From assembly GCA_001695595.3 (NCBI GenBank), contig MBPM02000054.1, positions 310,001 to 374,000 of the forward strand: a DNA stretch of 64,000 nt, in the 5' to 3' direction. The stretch comes from Plasmopara viticola. Taxonomy: Eukaryota > Oomycota > Peronosporomycetes > Peronosporales > Peronosporaceae. Shown here piece after piece: positions 1 to 10,600 of this stretch. The notes below the pieces were generated by a model, which was given only the letters and a program-made list of their open reading frames with translations, had not been told where the DNA came from and ran no database searches. The position numbers and the translations under genes were made by a program. Position 1 is the first letter of the stretch. Each line of letters opens with the position of its first letter.

Positions 1-711
1 TTATGAAAGCATAGCCCCTTGTGCTTCGTCGAGTTTCCAAATCGCCTGTCCAATCTGCATCTGAATAGCCTCGAAGTCCTTCTTGGTCTTGAGCTTGGAA
101 CATAATGTCATGCGTCTTGGTTCCTTGCACGTATCTGAAGACCCTTTTGAGTGCCTGCCATTGAGTTGGACATGGATCCGAAGCAAATTGACTGAGTTCT
201 GCCACTGAGGCTGCTAGGTCCGGCCGAGTCCCAACCATCAAGTACATGAGGCAACCAACGGCATTTTCAAATGGGACTTTTGCCATTGTCTCTTCATGGC
301 AACACCCTCCTTCGCACATGGCCTTGATCAACTTGAGTCCTGGATCTTGGGGTGTCCTGATGGGCTTACTGTTTTCCATGCCGAACTTTTTCATGATGTC
401 ACTTGCAAACTTAGTCTGACGAATCGACACGTTACCAGTCGAAGTTTCTCGATCAATCTCCATTCTCAATAAGAACTTGAGTCGACCAAGATCCGTCATT
501 TCGAATCGCTCGCTGAGTGCCTTCTTAGTCGTATTTAGCAGCTCATCGTTGTTACTTGCGAGCACCAAGTCATCAACGTAGAGCGCCACTTGGATCAAGT
601 CATGGTCATTCCGCTTGACATATATGCAATGGTCTGCATCACACTTCTTGAACTTCATCCCCATCATAAATCCGTCAATTGTCTGATTCCACATTCGCGG
701 TGACTGCTTCA
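1..711 (-). CDS. gag-pol: E1: lineage I copia RT-RNase H, partial, runs off left edge
   Basis: C-terminal part of a copia polyprotein. It covers the second half of reverse transcriptase, which makes cDNA from element RNA in the virus-like particle, and the start of RNase H. On the minus strand the frame from 709 to 2 is open for about 236 codons. It begins [12 protein letters not shown], includes the catalytic YVDD near 570-582, the connection region (RTPQDPGLKL, GTRPDLAA) and the RNase H GYSDADW block, where the usual WAGD reads WTGD. There is no start codon because the 3' end of the E2 LTR abuts the fragment at 711/712. Upstream RT is missing, so this is a remnant despite the intact frame. 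Certain as copia pol. Confidence 0.85.
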
Positions 712-949
712 TGTTGTAAGAAGCACTTATGCTGTAGATGGCAAAATGCAAAGTGAATATATTTATAGGTCCTTAGTTCGCAACTACATGCTACCTCTAA
801 GCCAAAGATTTATTTATCTAAGCCAATCAGAACAACTTACCATCCGGGCGCTATCATCTTCCCATCCCAAAACCGATCTTTTGCCCATCTTGAACCCGCT
901 TCTTCAAGCAGTCATTACTTGATTGTACATATTGGTACCTACCGATATG
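712..949 (-). repeat. E2 3' LTR, downstream part
   Basis: Reverse-strand lineage I LTR. Read on the minus strand it has the TATCGG-TACC segment, the GATTGG/ATTGG pair, GAACTAAGGACC, an ATATATTCACTTTGCATTTT promoter core and the terminus CTTACAACA at 712. Its first 48 bases lie at 8583-8630, separated by E3. The joined length is about 281 bp once one copy of the ATATG target duplication is removed. Confidence 0.85.
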
Positions 950-1094
950 TGTTGGAGAATCGACGCCTCGACCAGCAACTACATAGCGGTAAGTACCGGT
1001 ATCTGCAATCAGTTGATGGCTACTGAAAGGTAGCACTAATAAATATATTTACTTTCGCATTTTGCTAATTAGTGCCCAAGTAAATTTTTCAATT
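950..1094 (+). repeat. E3 5' LTR (145 bp, internally deleted form)
   Basis: Starts TGTTGGAGAATCG and ends TTTTTCAATT directly before the primer-binding site. It keeps the TACCGGTATCTGCAATCAG block, a TATA-like AATAAATATATT and TTACTTTCGCATTTT. It lacks the roughly 150-bp middle found in other lineage I LTRs, with the GATTGCGCCCGG repeat and the paired ATTGG motifs. The 3' LTR has the same deletion. Confidence 0.85.
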
Positions 1095-1110
1095 GGTTAT
1101 GAGCTCAAGC
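1095..1110 (+). other. E3 primer-binding site overlapping gag start
   Basis: GGTTATGAGCTCAAGC directly follows the LTR. Apart from one T in place of C it is the shared site GGTTATGAGCCCAAGC, complementary to the anticodon arm of eukaryotic initiator tRNA-Met. This is the half-tRNA priming arrangement known from Drosophila copia. The gag ATG (1099-1101) lies inside the site. Confidence 0.75.
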
Positions 1111-3023
1111 CCCGCAGACTCTGCCTTTCCGCCCCCTGACTCTGCCTTCGCCACCATGGACGCGTCTACGCAAAGCCCGATTAACAAGTTCGACGGCATC
1201 AACTTCCACAACTGGAAATTTAAGATGCAGATGGTGTTGGAGGAGAAAGATTTGTGGGACGTGGCAAGTGGCGAGATTAAGTTGGAGCAATGCGTCGCTT
1301 CGCTGGACCCAGGGCCTATAAGAGGAAGTCACGCAAGGCGCTGGCGATCATCTGTCTCGCGATGGAAGATTCGCAGCTGCCACTGGTTCGTTCTGCGACT
1401 GGCGCACATGATGCATGGTCAAGGCTCGAAGGACATTACGAGAAGAAGAGCCTCGTCAATCGACTCTTCCTATTTCGAAGTTCCTGACAGCAACAATGGA
1501 TGAAGGTGATGATGTGCTTTAGCACATTAACAAGTTAAAGACACTAGCGGAGCAACTTGATGCGATCGGGGCTCCGGTTCGCGAGGACGGCTTGGTTATC
1601 ACGCTTCTGAGTAGTTTGAGTGAATCGTACCAATTTCTCATCACGGCACTAGAGTCACGTGCTGATTCATTGACGTGGGAGCTCGTGACGTCTCGGGTAC
1701 TGCATGAAGACATGAAGCGCAAAGAACAGGGTGGCGGCATCGATGGAGCCGCGCACAACCAAGGGCAAGCGTTCATGGCTAATGATAACACCAAGCGCAA
1801 AGAACGTCTTGTGCAGGCAAAGACAAGTGGGTCTTGCCATTACTGTGAGGAACAAGGTCATTGGATTGCCAAGTGTCCCGCGCGAATTCGTGGTAATGCG
1901 GAGCGGCAAAGGCCACAGCGTGCGAATGTCGCACAAGTTGAAGATGTTTCTAGCGACTTTCTATTTTCGGTGAATGGTGACACAAGTGCTACCAAGTCAA
2001 GCAGTGTTTGGCTGATAGACTCGGGTACAACTCAGCATATGACGTACTCGAGAGAGTATATGATCAACTACAAGGTCATGTCTCCGTTGGACGTACACCT
2101 TGCTGATGACGGTATTGTTCAAGCGGTTGGAACGGATGACATGGTTATGTCAATGCAAACACCACGTGGAATCAAGAAAGGTGTACTTACAAGTGTGTGG
2201 CACATTCCGAAACTACTGCGAGATTTATTTCCAGTGGGTCGTAATACGAAGGTTGTCAGACCAGTTACCCTTGAGCGAAATGGTTGTTTTGCAAATGCAA
2301 AAGGTTTGCGATGGCAGCTTGGTGCTCGCGAAGAAAAGGGTTGTTCAAGCTCTGCATGACACCAATTCCAGCTGAGACGGCAAATGTGACAACTTTGATG
2401 GGATGCCATAGGGACACCAATTCGTACCTCTGGCACCTTCGACTTGGTCACATTGGTTTTGGTGGATTGGATGCCATTGTTAAGAAAAACTATGGAACTT
2501 GTATTGACATTGCGTCTGTCAAGCAGTGGGAGGCGTGTGACGGATGTTCGCTTGGCAAACAAAGCGTACAAGCTACATCAAGTCATCACCTAACCGTGCG
2601 AAACAAGGGCTGGAGGTCATTCACAGTGATGTTTGTGGCCCTATGCAGACGCCTACTTTTTGTGGAAAGCGATATTTCGTCACATTTATTGACGACAAGT
2701 CACACTTTTGTATGGTATACTTGCTGCGCAACAAATCCGAAGTTGCTACCAAGTTTGCTGAATATGCCGCGCTTGCTGAAACGCAGACCGGATATCGAGT
2801 AAAGTCGCTTCGCAGTGACAATGGTGGAGAATATACATCGCACAGAATGGACAAGTTTTGCAGTGACCGGGGAATTGCTCAAAAGTTTACCCCGCCGTAC
2901 ACACCACAGCTGAATGGAGTGGCTGAGCGCATGAACCGAACGTTGGTTGAGTGCGCGAGGTGCATGATGGAACACGCTGGATTACGAAAGGTTTATTGGG
3001 GCAAAGCAGTTATGACCGTCGCA
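1099..3023 (+). pseudogene. gag-pol: E3 gag-protease-integrase, decayed
   Basis: N-terminal two thirds of a copia polyprotein in several frames. From the ATG in the primer-binding site: a low-complexity leader, the gag (UBN2-type) block NKFDGINFHNWKFKMQ, a CX2CX4HX4C zinc knuckle (CHYCEEQGHWIAKC) near 1837-1878, an aspartic protease DSGTT near 2020, the LWHLRLGH zinc region, and integrase with D of HSDVCGPM, D of SDNGGEY and E of VAERMNRT (DD35E). Lesions are frameshifts near 1295, 1480 and 2330, TAG at 1520-1522, and further shifts near 2550-2600. The segment stops at the E4 insertion, soon after the catalytic Glu. Non-functional. Confidence 0.85.
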
Positions 3024-3315
3024 TGTTGTAATTCTGAAGCGAAGGAGTGGGGAGCGAAGCTTGCGGGGAGCGAAGAGCGAAGAAAGCACTTGAGCTGTTG
3101 AAGGAAGATCTGAAAGTGATTCATTTAATGTTACTTCTAGCTGATGAGAAATGCACTAGCTCTTCCTATCATTTAGTCCGTCTAATCACAATCATTCCTT
3201 ACTCGTCCAATCATCCTGCTCGCCTAATTAACGTGCGATCATATTGGACCGATTCGATCTAACCGGTTAATGGGTGCAACTGGTACATTGAACCATAAAC
3301 CGGTTACCCTCAACA
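3024..3315 (-). repeat. E4 3' LTR (type IIb)
   Basis: Minus-strand LTR of 292 bp starting TGTTGAGGGTAACCGG and ending CAGAATTACAACA. Its middle (ACCGGTTAG, GATTGGACGAGTAAGGAATG, GTGATTAGA) matches the E5 LTR. Its first 20 bases and its pyrimidine-rich last 100 bases (CTTCGCTCTTCGCTC) match the type IIa LTRs. A polypurine tract GAGGAGGCG lies just upstream (3316-3324). Confidence 0.85.
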
Positions 3316-3322
3316 CGCCTCC

Positions 3323-6300
3323 TCAATGCGAACACACGTGGATGCCGAGAGCTGTGGTTATGTCCTTGTGACGTGGTCATGGAAGAGCCTTGGTCATGAT
3401 GTCCGCGAGCATGATGGCTGTCTCGCAGTACTCCAGCTTGACTTCACCGCGTTCGACTTTATCTCGGATGTGATGGTATTTGATGTCGATGTGCTTGGCA
3501 CGTCCATGGTTCACTGGATTCTTCGTCATCTTGATGTATGACTGATTGTCCTCAAAAATCTTGAGTTCCGGCGTGGTCTCATTCGCAGCCGTCAAAATTT
3601 TCGTGCAGGAGATGAAGGATCCACTTGCCTTCTTGTATAGTCAGACTCAAAGCGATGTACTCTGCTTCGCTGGTAGAGAGCGACACACTTGACTGCTTCT
3701 TGCTTCCCCAACTGATGGGTGCGTTCATCAATATGAACGCGTAGCCCGAAGTCGACTTGCAGTCCGTGTGGTCGCCTGCCCAGTCCGCGTCCGAGTATGC
3801 GCGGAAGTCCACTTTGTTTCCGGTCTCAAAACAGAGTCCATGCGACTTGGTTCCTTGGAGGTAGCGGAGAATTCTCTTGACTGCAGTCCAATGGTCAAAT
3901 CGAGGGTTTTCCATAATCCGCGACGAATATCCAACGGCAAAAGCGATATCCGGGCGAGTCGCTGTCATCAGATGCATAAGTGCACCGATTGCTTCACGGA
4001 ACGGAACGCTTGTTGTTGTCGGCTTGTCACCTGGAACAAGTCGAGTGCTTGGATCCGCCGGGCTTACAATGAGCTTGCTGTCGTGCATGCCAAAGCGCTT
4101 GAGTATGTCTTCGATGTAGCGCCGCTGGCACACTGTCACACTGCCGTCAGGATGTTTTACCAGCTCCATACCCAGGACGAAGATGCATTCACCGCTGTCC
4201 GTCATCTCGAAGCGCGTCTTCAAGTCATTCTTGGTTCGCGCGATAAGGTCGGTCGAGCTTCCTGTAACGAGTACATCGTCGACGTAAGCCAGAAGTAGTA
4301 CGCTGTGGACACCCAAAATCTTGATGTACAGACAGGGATAAATAGCTGAAACTTGGAAGCCGATGGAGCACACGAACTCATTGAAGGTCTCGTTCCAAAC
4401 TCGCGAAGCTTGCTTGAGTCCATAGATGGCCTTTACCAGCTCGAGACAGTTGAAGTCATCATCGAGCTCAACTCCTCTCGGCGTTGCGCAAAACACGTGC
4501 TCCTTCATGACGCCGTACAAGAATGCTGTCACCACATCCAGTTGGTCAAGAGGCCAGTCGAAAAACTTGCGATCGCAATGACCATACGCAAAGTCACGTA
4601 CTTGATAACAGGCGAGAATGTCTCCGTGTAGTCGATGCCGTACTTTTGCTTGAACCCCTTTGCAACGAGACGCGCTTTATACTTCTCAATCGATCCATCA
4701 GCTTTGCGCTTGATCTTGAATATCCATTTGGTTCCAATGGCGCGTTGTCCATTCGGCAGTTTTGCCGCTCGAAAGACTCCACGAAGTCGCATCGACCTAA
4801 GCTCGCCTTGAATAGCTTTGCGCCAGTGCACCTGTTCCGGCCCATTAACTGCGTCTTGATATGTCGTTGGCTCGGAAAGGTCAGTAATCTCCACAGCGTT
4901 GGCGCCTGCTCGCCAGGATCCATCCGCTGGAGACGTGCCATCTTTGTGAACTTGGCCGTCTTTTTCTTCTTCATCCACCATAGTGGGCATGCCTGGTCGG
5001 CGTATAGCTTGAGGCTGAATGGGATCATCGGGGGCACTTGCTTTTTCCAAATCGATGTTTTGACTCGTTGAGCACGTATTTGAGATCCTGTTGCGCGAGC
5101 TTAAGTGGTTGGGCTTGCGCTTTCCTGTGTGCTTGAAATCCGTCGGTCCCGAGTCGTCGATATCGAGGGAGTCGAAGTCGAACAGCGAATCATGGTCGTC
5201 ATCGTCTGAGCGTTCCGCAAAGTTACCAAAGCTTGATTCGTCGAAGTTGACGTCGCGACTGATCACCACCTTCCCTGCTTCGATGTCAAAGACGCGGTAT
5301 GCCTTAGAGCGTTCCTCGTAGCCGATAAAAATTCCCTCACGAGCCTTAGCGTCCCACTTGAGTCGTTTTTCTCCTGGTGGTAGGATGAAAGCCTTGCACC
5401 CAAATACTCGCATGTGTTTGACGCTTGGCTTGGTCTTGTACACAATTTCGTAAGGCGTTTTGGCGGGAACTTTCGGAGACGGTAGTCGATTCTTGATGAA
5501 GATCGCTGTCATTGCCACTTCAGCCCAAAACGCTTTGTCCAAACCAGCGTGATGTAACATGCTGCGTAACGATAGTCCGGTTGGCTCGCTCTGCAGTGCC
5601 GTTTGTCTGGTGCGTGTAGCGGACTGTGGGCCGCACCTCGATACCATGATCGTCAAAGAAATTCAATAGGGAGTTGGTTGCAAACTCCTTGGCCCCTTCA
5701 TGACGCACAATCTTGACCTTGGCACTGAAATGATTCTCAACCTTGAGATTGTACTTGCGCAGACAGTCTTCACTTTTCGCCTTGGCGCGCAAACAGAATC
5801 CAGCCATAAACCCACTTGCCTCGTCCGTGATGATCAACAAATATCTGCTGCCAACAAGCGACTCGTGCTCCATTGGACCGCAGATGTCGAAGTGTAGAAA
5901 CTTAAACGGGGCATAGTCAGGCTTTCTTGGATTGCTCGGGAATGGTTTTTGGACCATCTTTCCTTGCTGGCATCTTCGGCACAGACCAGGTGACTTAGAG
6001 GGTGGCTTGGCGTCCTTGATCATGTCACTGTTAATCATTTTGCGAAGAACATCAACTGGAGCATGACCCATGCGAGCGTGCAAGTCCTCACCGCTACCTT
6101 GCACGACTGTATTGGCACAGCGTTGCGGCGTTCGAAATCAGTAGAGTCCGTTGATGAGATCCGCAGTCGCAACAACTTGCTTGGACTTCTTGCGAGCAAC
6201 GTGCATCTTGGACCCGTCAAATACAACCTGAAACTGTCCACTCTTGTTGATCTGCGGAATCGACAGCAGATTCTTGCTTATGCTTGGCACGTATAGCGCA

Positions 6301-7007
6301 TCCTTTATTTCGATTTCACGCTCGTTGCCATTGGGTAGAATCACCCGTTCGATGATGGTCCCTACGCCCTTGATTTCAGCCTTATTACCGTCGGCAACAG
6401 ACAATTCGCCTTCGTGGTCTTCATGAAGCACGGCGAACTTGGTCTTGTCGTTGCATATGTGGTGCGTGGCACCACTATCAATGGCACAGAGTCCCGATGC
6501 GTTGCAAGTCGTTGACATGCCGCATTCCAGCGAGACTGCGAAGGCGACTCGATCGTCGTAGTCGCTGTAGTCGTTACGCCACTGGACATTGTTGGTCACG
6601 CGTCCACGGTTGCTGCCGCCGCGCTTAGAGCCTCGATTCTCGTCCTTCTGCTTGGTCCAGCACCGCTCAGCCGAATGCCTCAATTTTCCGCAGTACATGC
6701 ACCGATGAGGCTCCCGATCAGTGCTAAACGCACGCGCCGCGTCTTCAGTCTTGATCGCCAGAGTCTTCTCGCCCTGCCGCTTGATATGCTCTTTCGTGAG
6801 CACCTTGACAACGTCTTGCGTTCTCAGCTCCGCAGTGCTCATCTCCAGGCTCAACACCACGTTCTTGTAGCTCTTGGGGAGACTGCGCAGCAAGCAGATC
6901 GCCACGTCCTCGTCCTCCATCTTGGCGCCGATGCTGCTGAGCTTGGCGCTGATGTTGGAGACTTCGTTGCAATGTTGTAGCACATTGTCGCCTTCTGACA
7001 TCTTCAG
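3323..7007 (-). pseudogene. gag-pol: E4 gag(partial)-protease-integrase-RT-RNase H
   Basis: Nearly whole lineage II polyprotein on the minus strand. From high to low coordinate: C-terminal gag ([20 protein letters not shown]), zinc knuckle [14 protein letters not shown], protease DSGATHHI, integrase with [16 protein letters not shown] and [10 protein letters not shown], a polar IN-RT linker, RT with QLDV(V)TAFLYG and YVDD (AYVDDVLVTGSS), and RNase H with [17 protein letters not shown] and [12 protein letters not shown]. It ends GIHVCSH and a TGA at 3323-3325. Lesions are a Trp-to-stop near 6138, a deletion/frameshift in integrase near 5566, and frameshifts near 4560 and 3590. In integrase the second catalytic Asp lies in RHEGAKE, where D is replaced by E, so integration activity is doubtful. 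Dead copy. Confidence 0.85.
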
Positions 7008-8437
7008 TGGAAGGAAGCCTGTGACTCGGAGGTTAACTCCCTGCATAAGAATCAAACTTGGGAGATTGTGCCATTGCCAAAAGGACGCAAGGCGATTGGA
7101 TGCAGATGGGTTTTTTGTGTGAAAGAGAATCAATATGATGAAACGTTTGCACCGGTGGCGAAGTTTACATCGATTCGGATCTTGCTTAGTCTTGCTGCCA
7201 AATACAGCCTTACACTGCATTAAATGGACGTCAAGACAGCGTTCCTTAACGGACTGTTGGATGAAGACATATACATGGAGCAACCGGAATTTGTTTGCAA
7301 GCTCAAGAGGTCACTATACGGCCTGAAACAGTCACCTTGCATGTGAAACAAGACCATCGAAGAGTTCATGCTTAAGCTTGGGTTCATGAAGTGTGAGTCA
7401 GACCACTGCATTTCTTTGATGCGAAACAACCAAGCCATGATCTTTGTGGCTCTTTACGTTGATGATTTAGTGCTCGCAAGCAGCAGTGTCAAGATTCTTC
7501 ATGATACCGAGCAAGCATTTAGTGATCGATTCGAGACGACTGATATGGGCCAACTCAAATTTTTCTCGAAATTGAAATTGAGCAAGACAAGACAAGTGAA
7601 GCTATTTTGATGCGACAGAATAAGTTTGCAAAAGACAGTTTGCACAATTTTAAGATGGATGCCAGTAATCCGGTCAAGACACCTCAAGATCCGGGCCTCA
7701 AACTGACAAAGAATATGTGTGAGGACGGTTGTAAGCACGACGTGACCATGGCTGGAGTCCCCTATCGAAATGCAGTAGGGTGCATCATGTATGTACTCGA
7801 CCAGACCTCGCAGCAGCAGTGGGAGTACTCAGCCAATTTGGGGCAGATCCATGTCTTGCTCATTGACAAGCGCTCAAGCGGGTCTTCAGGTACATTCAAA
7901 GGACAAGAACACATTGTATTGAATTCCAACCGGGCTGCGATGATGGATTTCGAGGGTTTACGGATGCAGATTGGGCTGGAGATATTGCAACAAGAAGAAA
8001 CACGAGCGGCTATGCGTTTATGGTGAACGGCGAATGCATCAGCTGGGGAAGCAAGAAGCAGCGTACGGTGGCGCTGTCATCTACTGAAGCTGAATACATG
8101 GCGTTGTCGGAGGCAACACAAGATGCTATATGGCTAAAGGCTTTCTTGTGCGAATTGGGTGAGTTGACAACTGATGAAGCGGTTACAGTTTACGAGGACA
8201 ATTAAGGCTCCATTGATTGGCCAAGAACCCGGAAATTCACAAGTGCACCAAGCACATCGACATTCGTTATCTTTTTGTTCGTGAAAAGGTAGAAGATGGC
8301 CAAGTGGTGTTGCAGTATTGCTCAACAAAAGACATGATGGCCGACATGATGACCAAGCCAATCAGCGCTGTGCAGTTTCAAAATCTCCGGAACAAGTTGG
8401 GCATCAAGTCGCCAAGTGCTGACGAGTAGAGTGGAAG
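7008..8437 (+). pseudogene. gag-pol: E3 RT-RNase H, decayed
   Basis: Downstream half of E3, resuming at [13 protein letters not shown] after E4. RT has an in-frame deletion of about two dozen codons after VKENQ (near 7125), a TAA at the codon before [10 protein letters not shown], a TGA at the SPRMW Trp, YVDD near 7456, and a frameshift after the MTDMG motif. RNase H resumes at SWGSKKQRTVALSSTEAEYMA (about 8041) and ends with the KHIDIRY block. An in-frame TAG in the last block replaces a Ser codon of the usual DESSGSV run, so the frame does not enter the LTR as in sister copies. Not functional. Confidence 0.8.
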
Positions 8438-8582
8438 TGTTGAAGAATCGACGCCTCGACCAGCAACTACATATCGGTAAGTACCGGTATCTGCAATTAG
8501 TTGATGACTACTTAAAGGTAGCACTTAGAAATATATTTACTTTTGCATTTTGCTAATTAGTGCCCAAGTAACTTTTTCGATT
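8438..8582 (+). repeat. E3 3' LTR (145 bp)
   Basis: TGTTGAAGAATCG to TTTTTCGATT, the same short form as 950-1094, followed at once by the ATATG target duplication. The polypurine stretch GAGTGGAAG precedes it. Confidence 0.85.
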
Positions 8583-8630
8583 ATATGTAGTTGCTGGTCG
8601 AGGCGTTTCTTCGCCAGCACTGCGACAACA
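8583..8630 (-). repeat. E2 3' LTR, upstream end
   Basis: Minus-strand start of the E2 LTR (TGTTGTCGCAGTGC at 8630), split from 712-949 by E3. The first five bases are the ATATG target duplication. Confidence 0.85.
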
Positions 8631-8869
8631 CTCCCACACGACTCGACAGCCTTTTCTGCTTAAATACCGAGCATGCTCCAGGGTTTGCAGAATTGCGTAG
8701 CTGAAATAGACTTTGTCATGATGTCGGCCAGCATATCTTGAGTTGGACAGTACCCAAGCACCACTTGATTGGCTTCAGCCTTCTCGCGCACAGAGTGGTA
8801 TCGAATGTCGATGTGCTTAGGCCAGCGCGATCGAGCCTTGATTGTCTTCATAGATCTTTATCGCATCGT
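8631..8869 (-). pseudogene. gag-pol: E2 RNase H C-terminus
   Basis: End of the E2 polyprotein on the minus strand: IKIYEDNQGSIALA, then KHIDIRYHSVREKAEANQV, then [18 protein letters not shown] short deletion removes the NPEFHKRT residues between the first two blocks. The piece continues, after removal of E5, from 13499-13726. Bases 8865-8869 (ATCGT) are the left copy of the E5 target duplication. Confidence 0.85.
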
Positions 8870-9171
8870 TGTTACAGGTACATGCTGACCAATGTGTACA
8901 TTGTACCACATTGTACCCATTAACCGGTTAGCATGAACCGGTCCAATACGACCACACGTTGATTAGACGAGTAGGCTGATTGGACGAGTAAGGAATGTTT
9001 GTGATTAGATGCACTTAGTGATAGGATGCGCTACTGCGTGTCTATGCAGCAACCAAACTAACTCCAATAAATCAATCACTTCTGAATTTCCATTGAAACC
9101 CCCAAGTGCCTTCTCCGCTTCGAATTCCTCGCCTCCGTCTTCTACTTAGTGCTCAAAGTCACATTCCATCA
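8870..9171 (+). repeat. E5 5' LTR (type IIb)
   Basis: TGTTACAGGTACATGC to CACATTCCATCA. Contains ACCGGTTAGCATGAACCGGT, GATTGGACGAGTAAGGAATG and AATAAATCAATCACTTCTG. It lacks the promoter module shared by lineage I and IIa LTRs. Confidence 0.9.
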
Positions 9172-9187
9172 GGTTATGAGCCCAAGC
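9172..9187 (+). other. E5 primer-binding site
   Basis: GGTTATGAGCCCAAGC directly after the LTR, the unmutated form of the site. The gag ATG is at 9176, inside it. Confidence 0.8.
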
Positions 9188-10600
9188 ACGATGTCCTCTG
9201 TCCAAGATACCAAAATTTCCATCGACAAGCTTAATGGCGACAACTACGCCACGTGGAGCCGCTACATGCGTGGCGTGTTCCTGACCAAGTCGGTGTGGAG
9301 TGTGGTGAACCGCGAGACAATGCCAAGCTTCACGGATCTCCGGGCTAAGGACGACTATGTCAAGTCAAGCAACATCGCGTTCGGCTTGATGTTGCTCCAC
9401 ATGGACGCCGACTACCACCATGCGCTTGACAACTGCGAAGAAGCCTGGGTCGCGTGGACGCGCTTGCGTACGCTGTACGGTGGGTCGCAAAAGGCTGGAC
9501 GGATCTAATTGAAACGTCAGATTTTCAGCATGGAGATGGCGGAAGGCGGCAATGTGCTTGGTCATTGTAATGAAGTCCTCAACATTAGCGCGAAACTCAG
9601 CAGTATTGGCGCCAAGATGGAGGACGAAGACGCCGCGATCTGCCTGCTTCGTAGTCTTCCCAAGAGCTACGAGAATGTGGTGCTCAATTTGGAAATGAGC
9701 ACCGCAGAGCTGAAGACGCAGGACGTGGTAAAGGTGCTCACAAACGACCGTATCAAGCGACAAGGCGAGAAGACTGCGTCTGTCAAGGTCGAAGAAGCAG
9801 CAAAGGCTTTCAACGCCGAACGCGAAGCGCATCGCTGCACGTACTGCGGGAAATTGGGGCACGTCATCGACAAGTGCTGGACCAAGCAGAAAGAAGAAAA
9901 CCGAGGAGGAGCACGACGCGGCTGAAGTGGTCGCGGTGCCAACAACACGGAGAGACTGGCGTGACGTAGACGATTTCGACGCGGTCGCATTTGCGGTCTC
10001 TATGGAGTGCGGCGTGTTGACGGGCAAGAAGTTCCAAGGAACGTGGACCATCGACAGTGGCGCCACGCACCACATTTGCAACGACAAGGCCAAGTTTGTC
10101 GAAATCAAGGAGTGCGGCGACGGAGAATTGACCGTGGCAAACCGGCACACCACCAAGATTTTGAGTGTGTGGACTGTGGTGAAACAAGTCTCTCTGCCCA
10201 ACGGCAACACGCGCAACATCAGGATCGAAGACGCGCTCTACGTCCCAAGCATGAACAAGAATCTGCTGTCGGTGCCCCAAATAATCAGCAGCGGATAGTT
10301 CATGGTGATCTTCGACGGTGCTGAAATGCACATTGCGCGGAAGAAATCGCGACAAGTCGTTGCCGCCGCAGATCTCGTCGACGGCCTGTACTGGCTCCGC
10401 GTGCCACGCGCAAGCGCCAACTCCGTGTCCAATGTTTCGATCAACGGAGTCGATCTCCATGCGCGAATGGGCCACGCTCCAAATGACGTGCTCCGCAAGA
10501 TGGTGTCAGGCGGCATGGTGACAGGTGCCAAGATGCCTCCGACGTCGAAGAACTTGAGCAAGTGCAGTGGGTGCCAGCAGGGCAAGATGGTGCAAAACCA
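9176..10600 (+). pseudogene. gag-pol: E5 gag-protease-pre-integrase
   Basis: Lineage II gag with [17 protein letters not shown] and [16 protein letters not shown], a zinc knuckle [14 protein letters not shown] near 9837-9880, protease [11 protein letters not shown] near 10048, and the LHARMGHAP region with a CSGCQQGKM zinc pair near 10565. Breaks are a TAA at about 9506, a TGA at about 9923 in the basic tail after the knuckle, a frame change just after it, a TAG near 10296 and a one-base loss near 10598. The protease catalytic triplet and the knuckle cysteines are intact, so damage is confined to reading-frame lesions. Confidence 0.85.

Larger units (their letters stand above)
3024..7007 (-). 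mobile_element. E4: lineage IIb copia element, 5'-truncated, inverted inside E3
   Basis: Minus-strand element with a complete 3' LTR (3315 to 3024) and a pol region reaching back to mid-gag at about 7007. The 5' LTR and roughly the first 115 gag codons are missing, and the host E3 resumes directly in RT at 7008. No target duplication can be read because one end is gone. A deletion that removed both the E4 5' end and E3 integrase/RT sequence explains the junction. Confidence 0.8.
950..8582 (+). mobile_element. E3: lineage I copia element with short LTRs, inserted in E2 LTR
   Basis: Element bounded by two 145-bp LTRs and the perfect 5-bp target duplication ATATG (945-949 and 8583-8587). It inserted in opposite orientation into the 3' LTR of E2. 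Its interior is gag-protease-integrase (1099-3023), then the inverted element E4 (3024-7007), then RT-RNase H (7008-8437). The pol region between integrase VMTV and RT KWKEAC is missing. The LTRs differ at about 11 of 145 positions by eye, so this is one of the older insertions. Confidence 0.85.

Noticed and set aside
3100..3320. A/T-rich stretch without coding potential that looks like an intergenic spacer
   Set aside because: On the minus strand it is the E4 LTR, with ends TGTTGAGGG and ATTACAACA and blocks shared with the E5 LTR.
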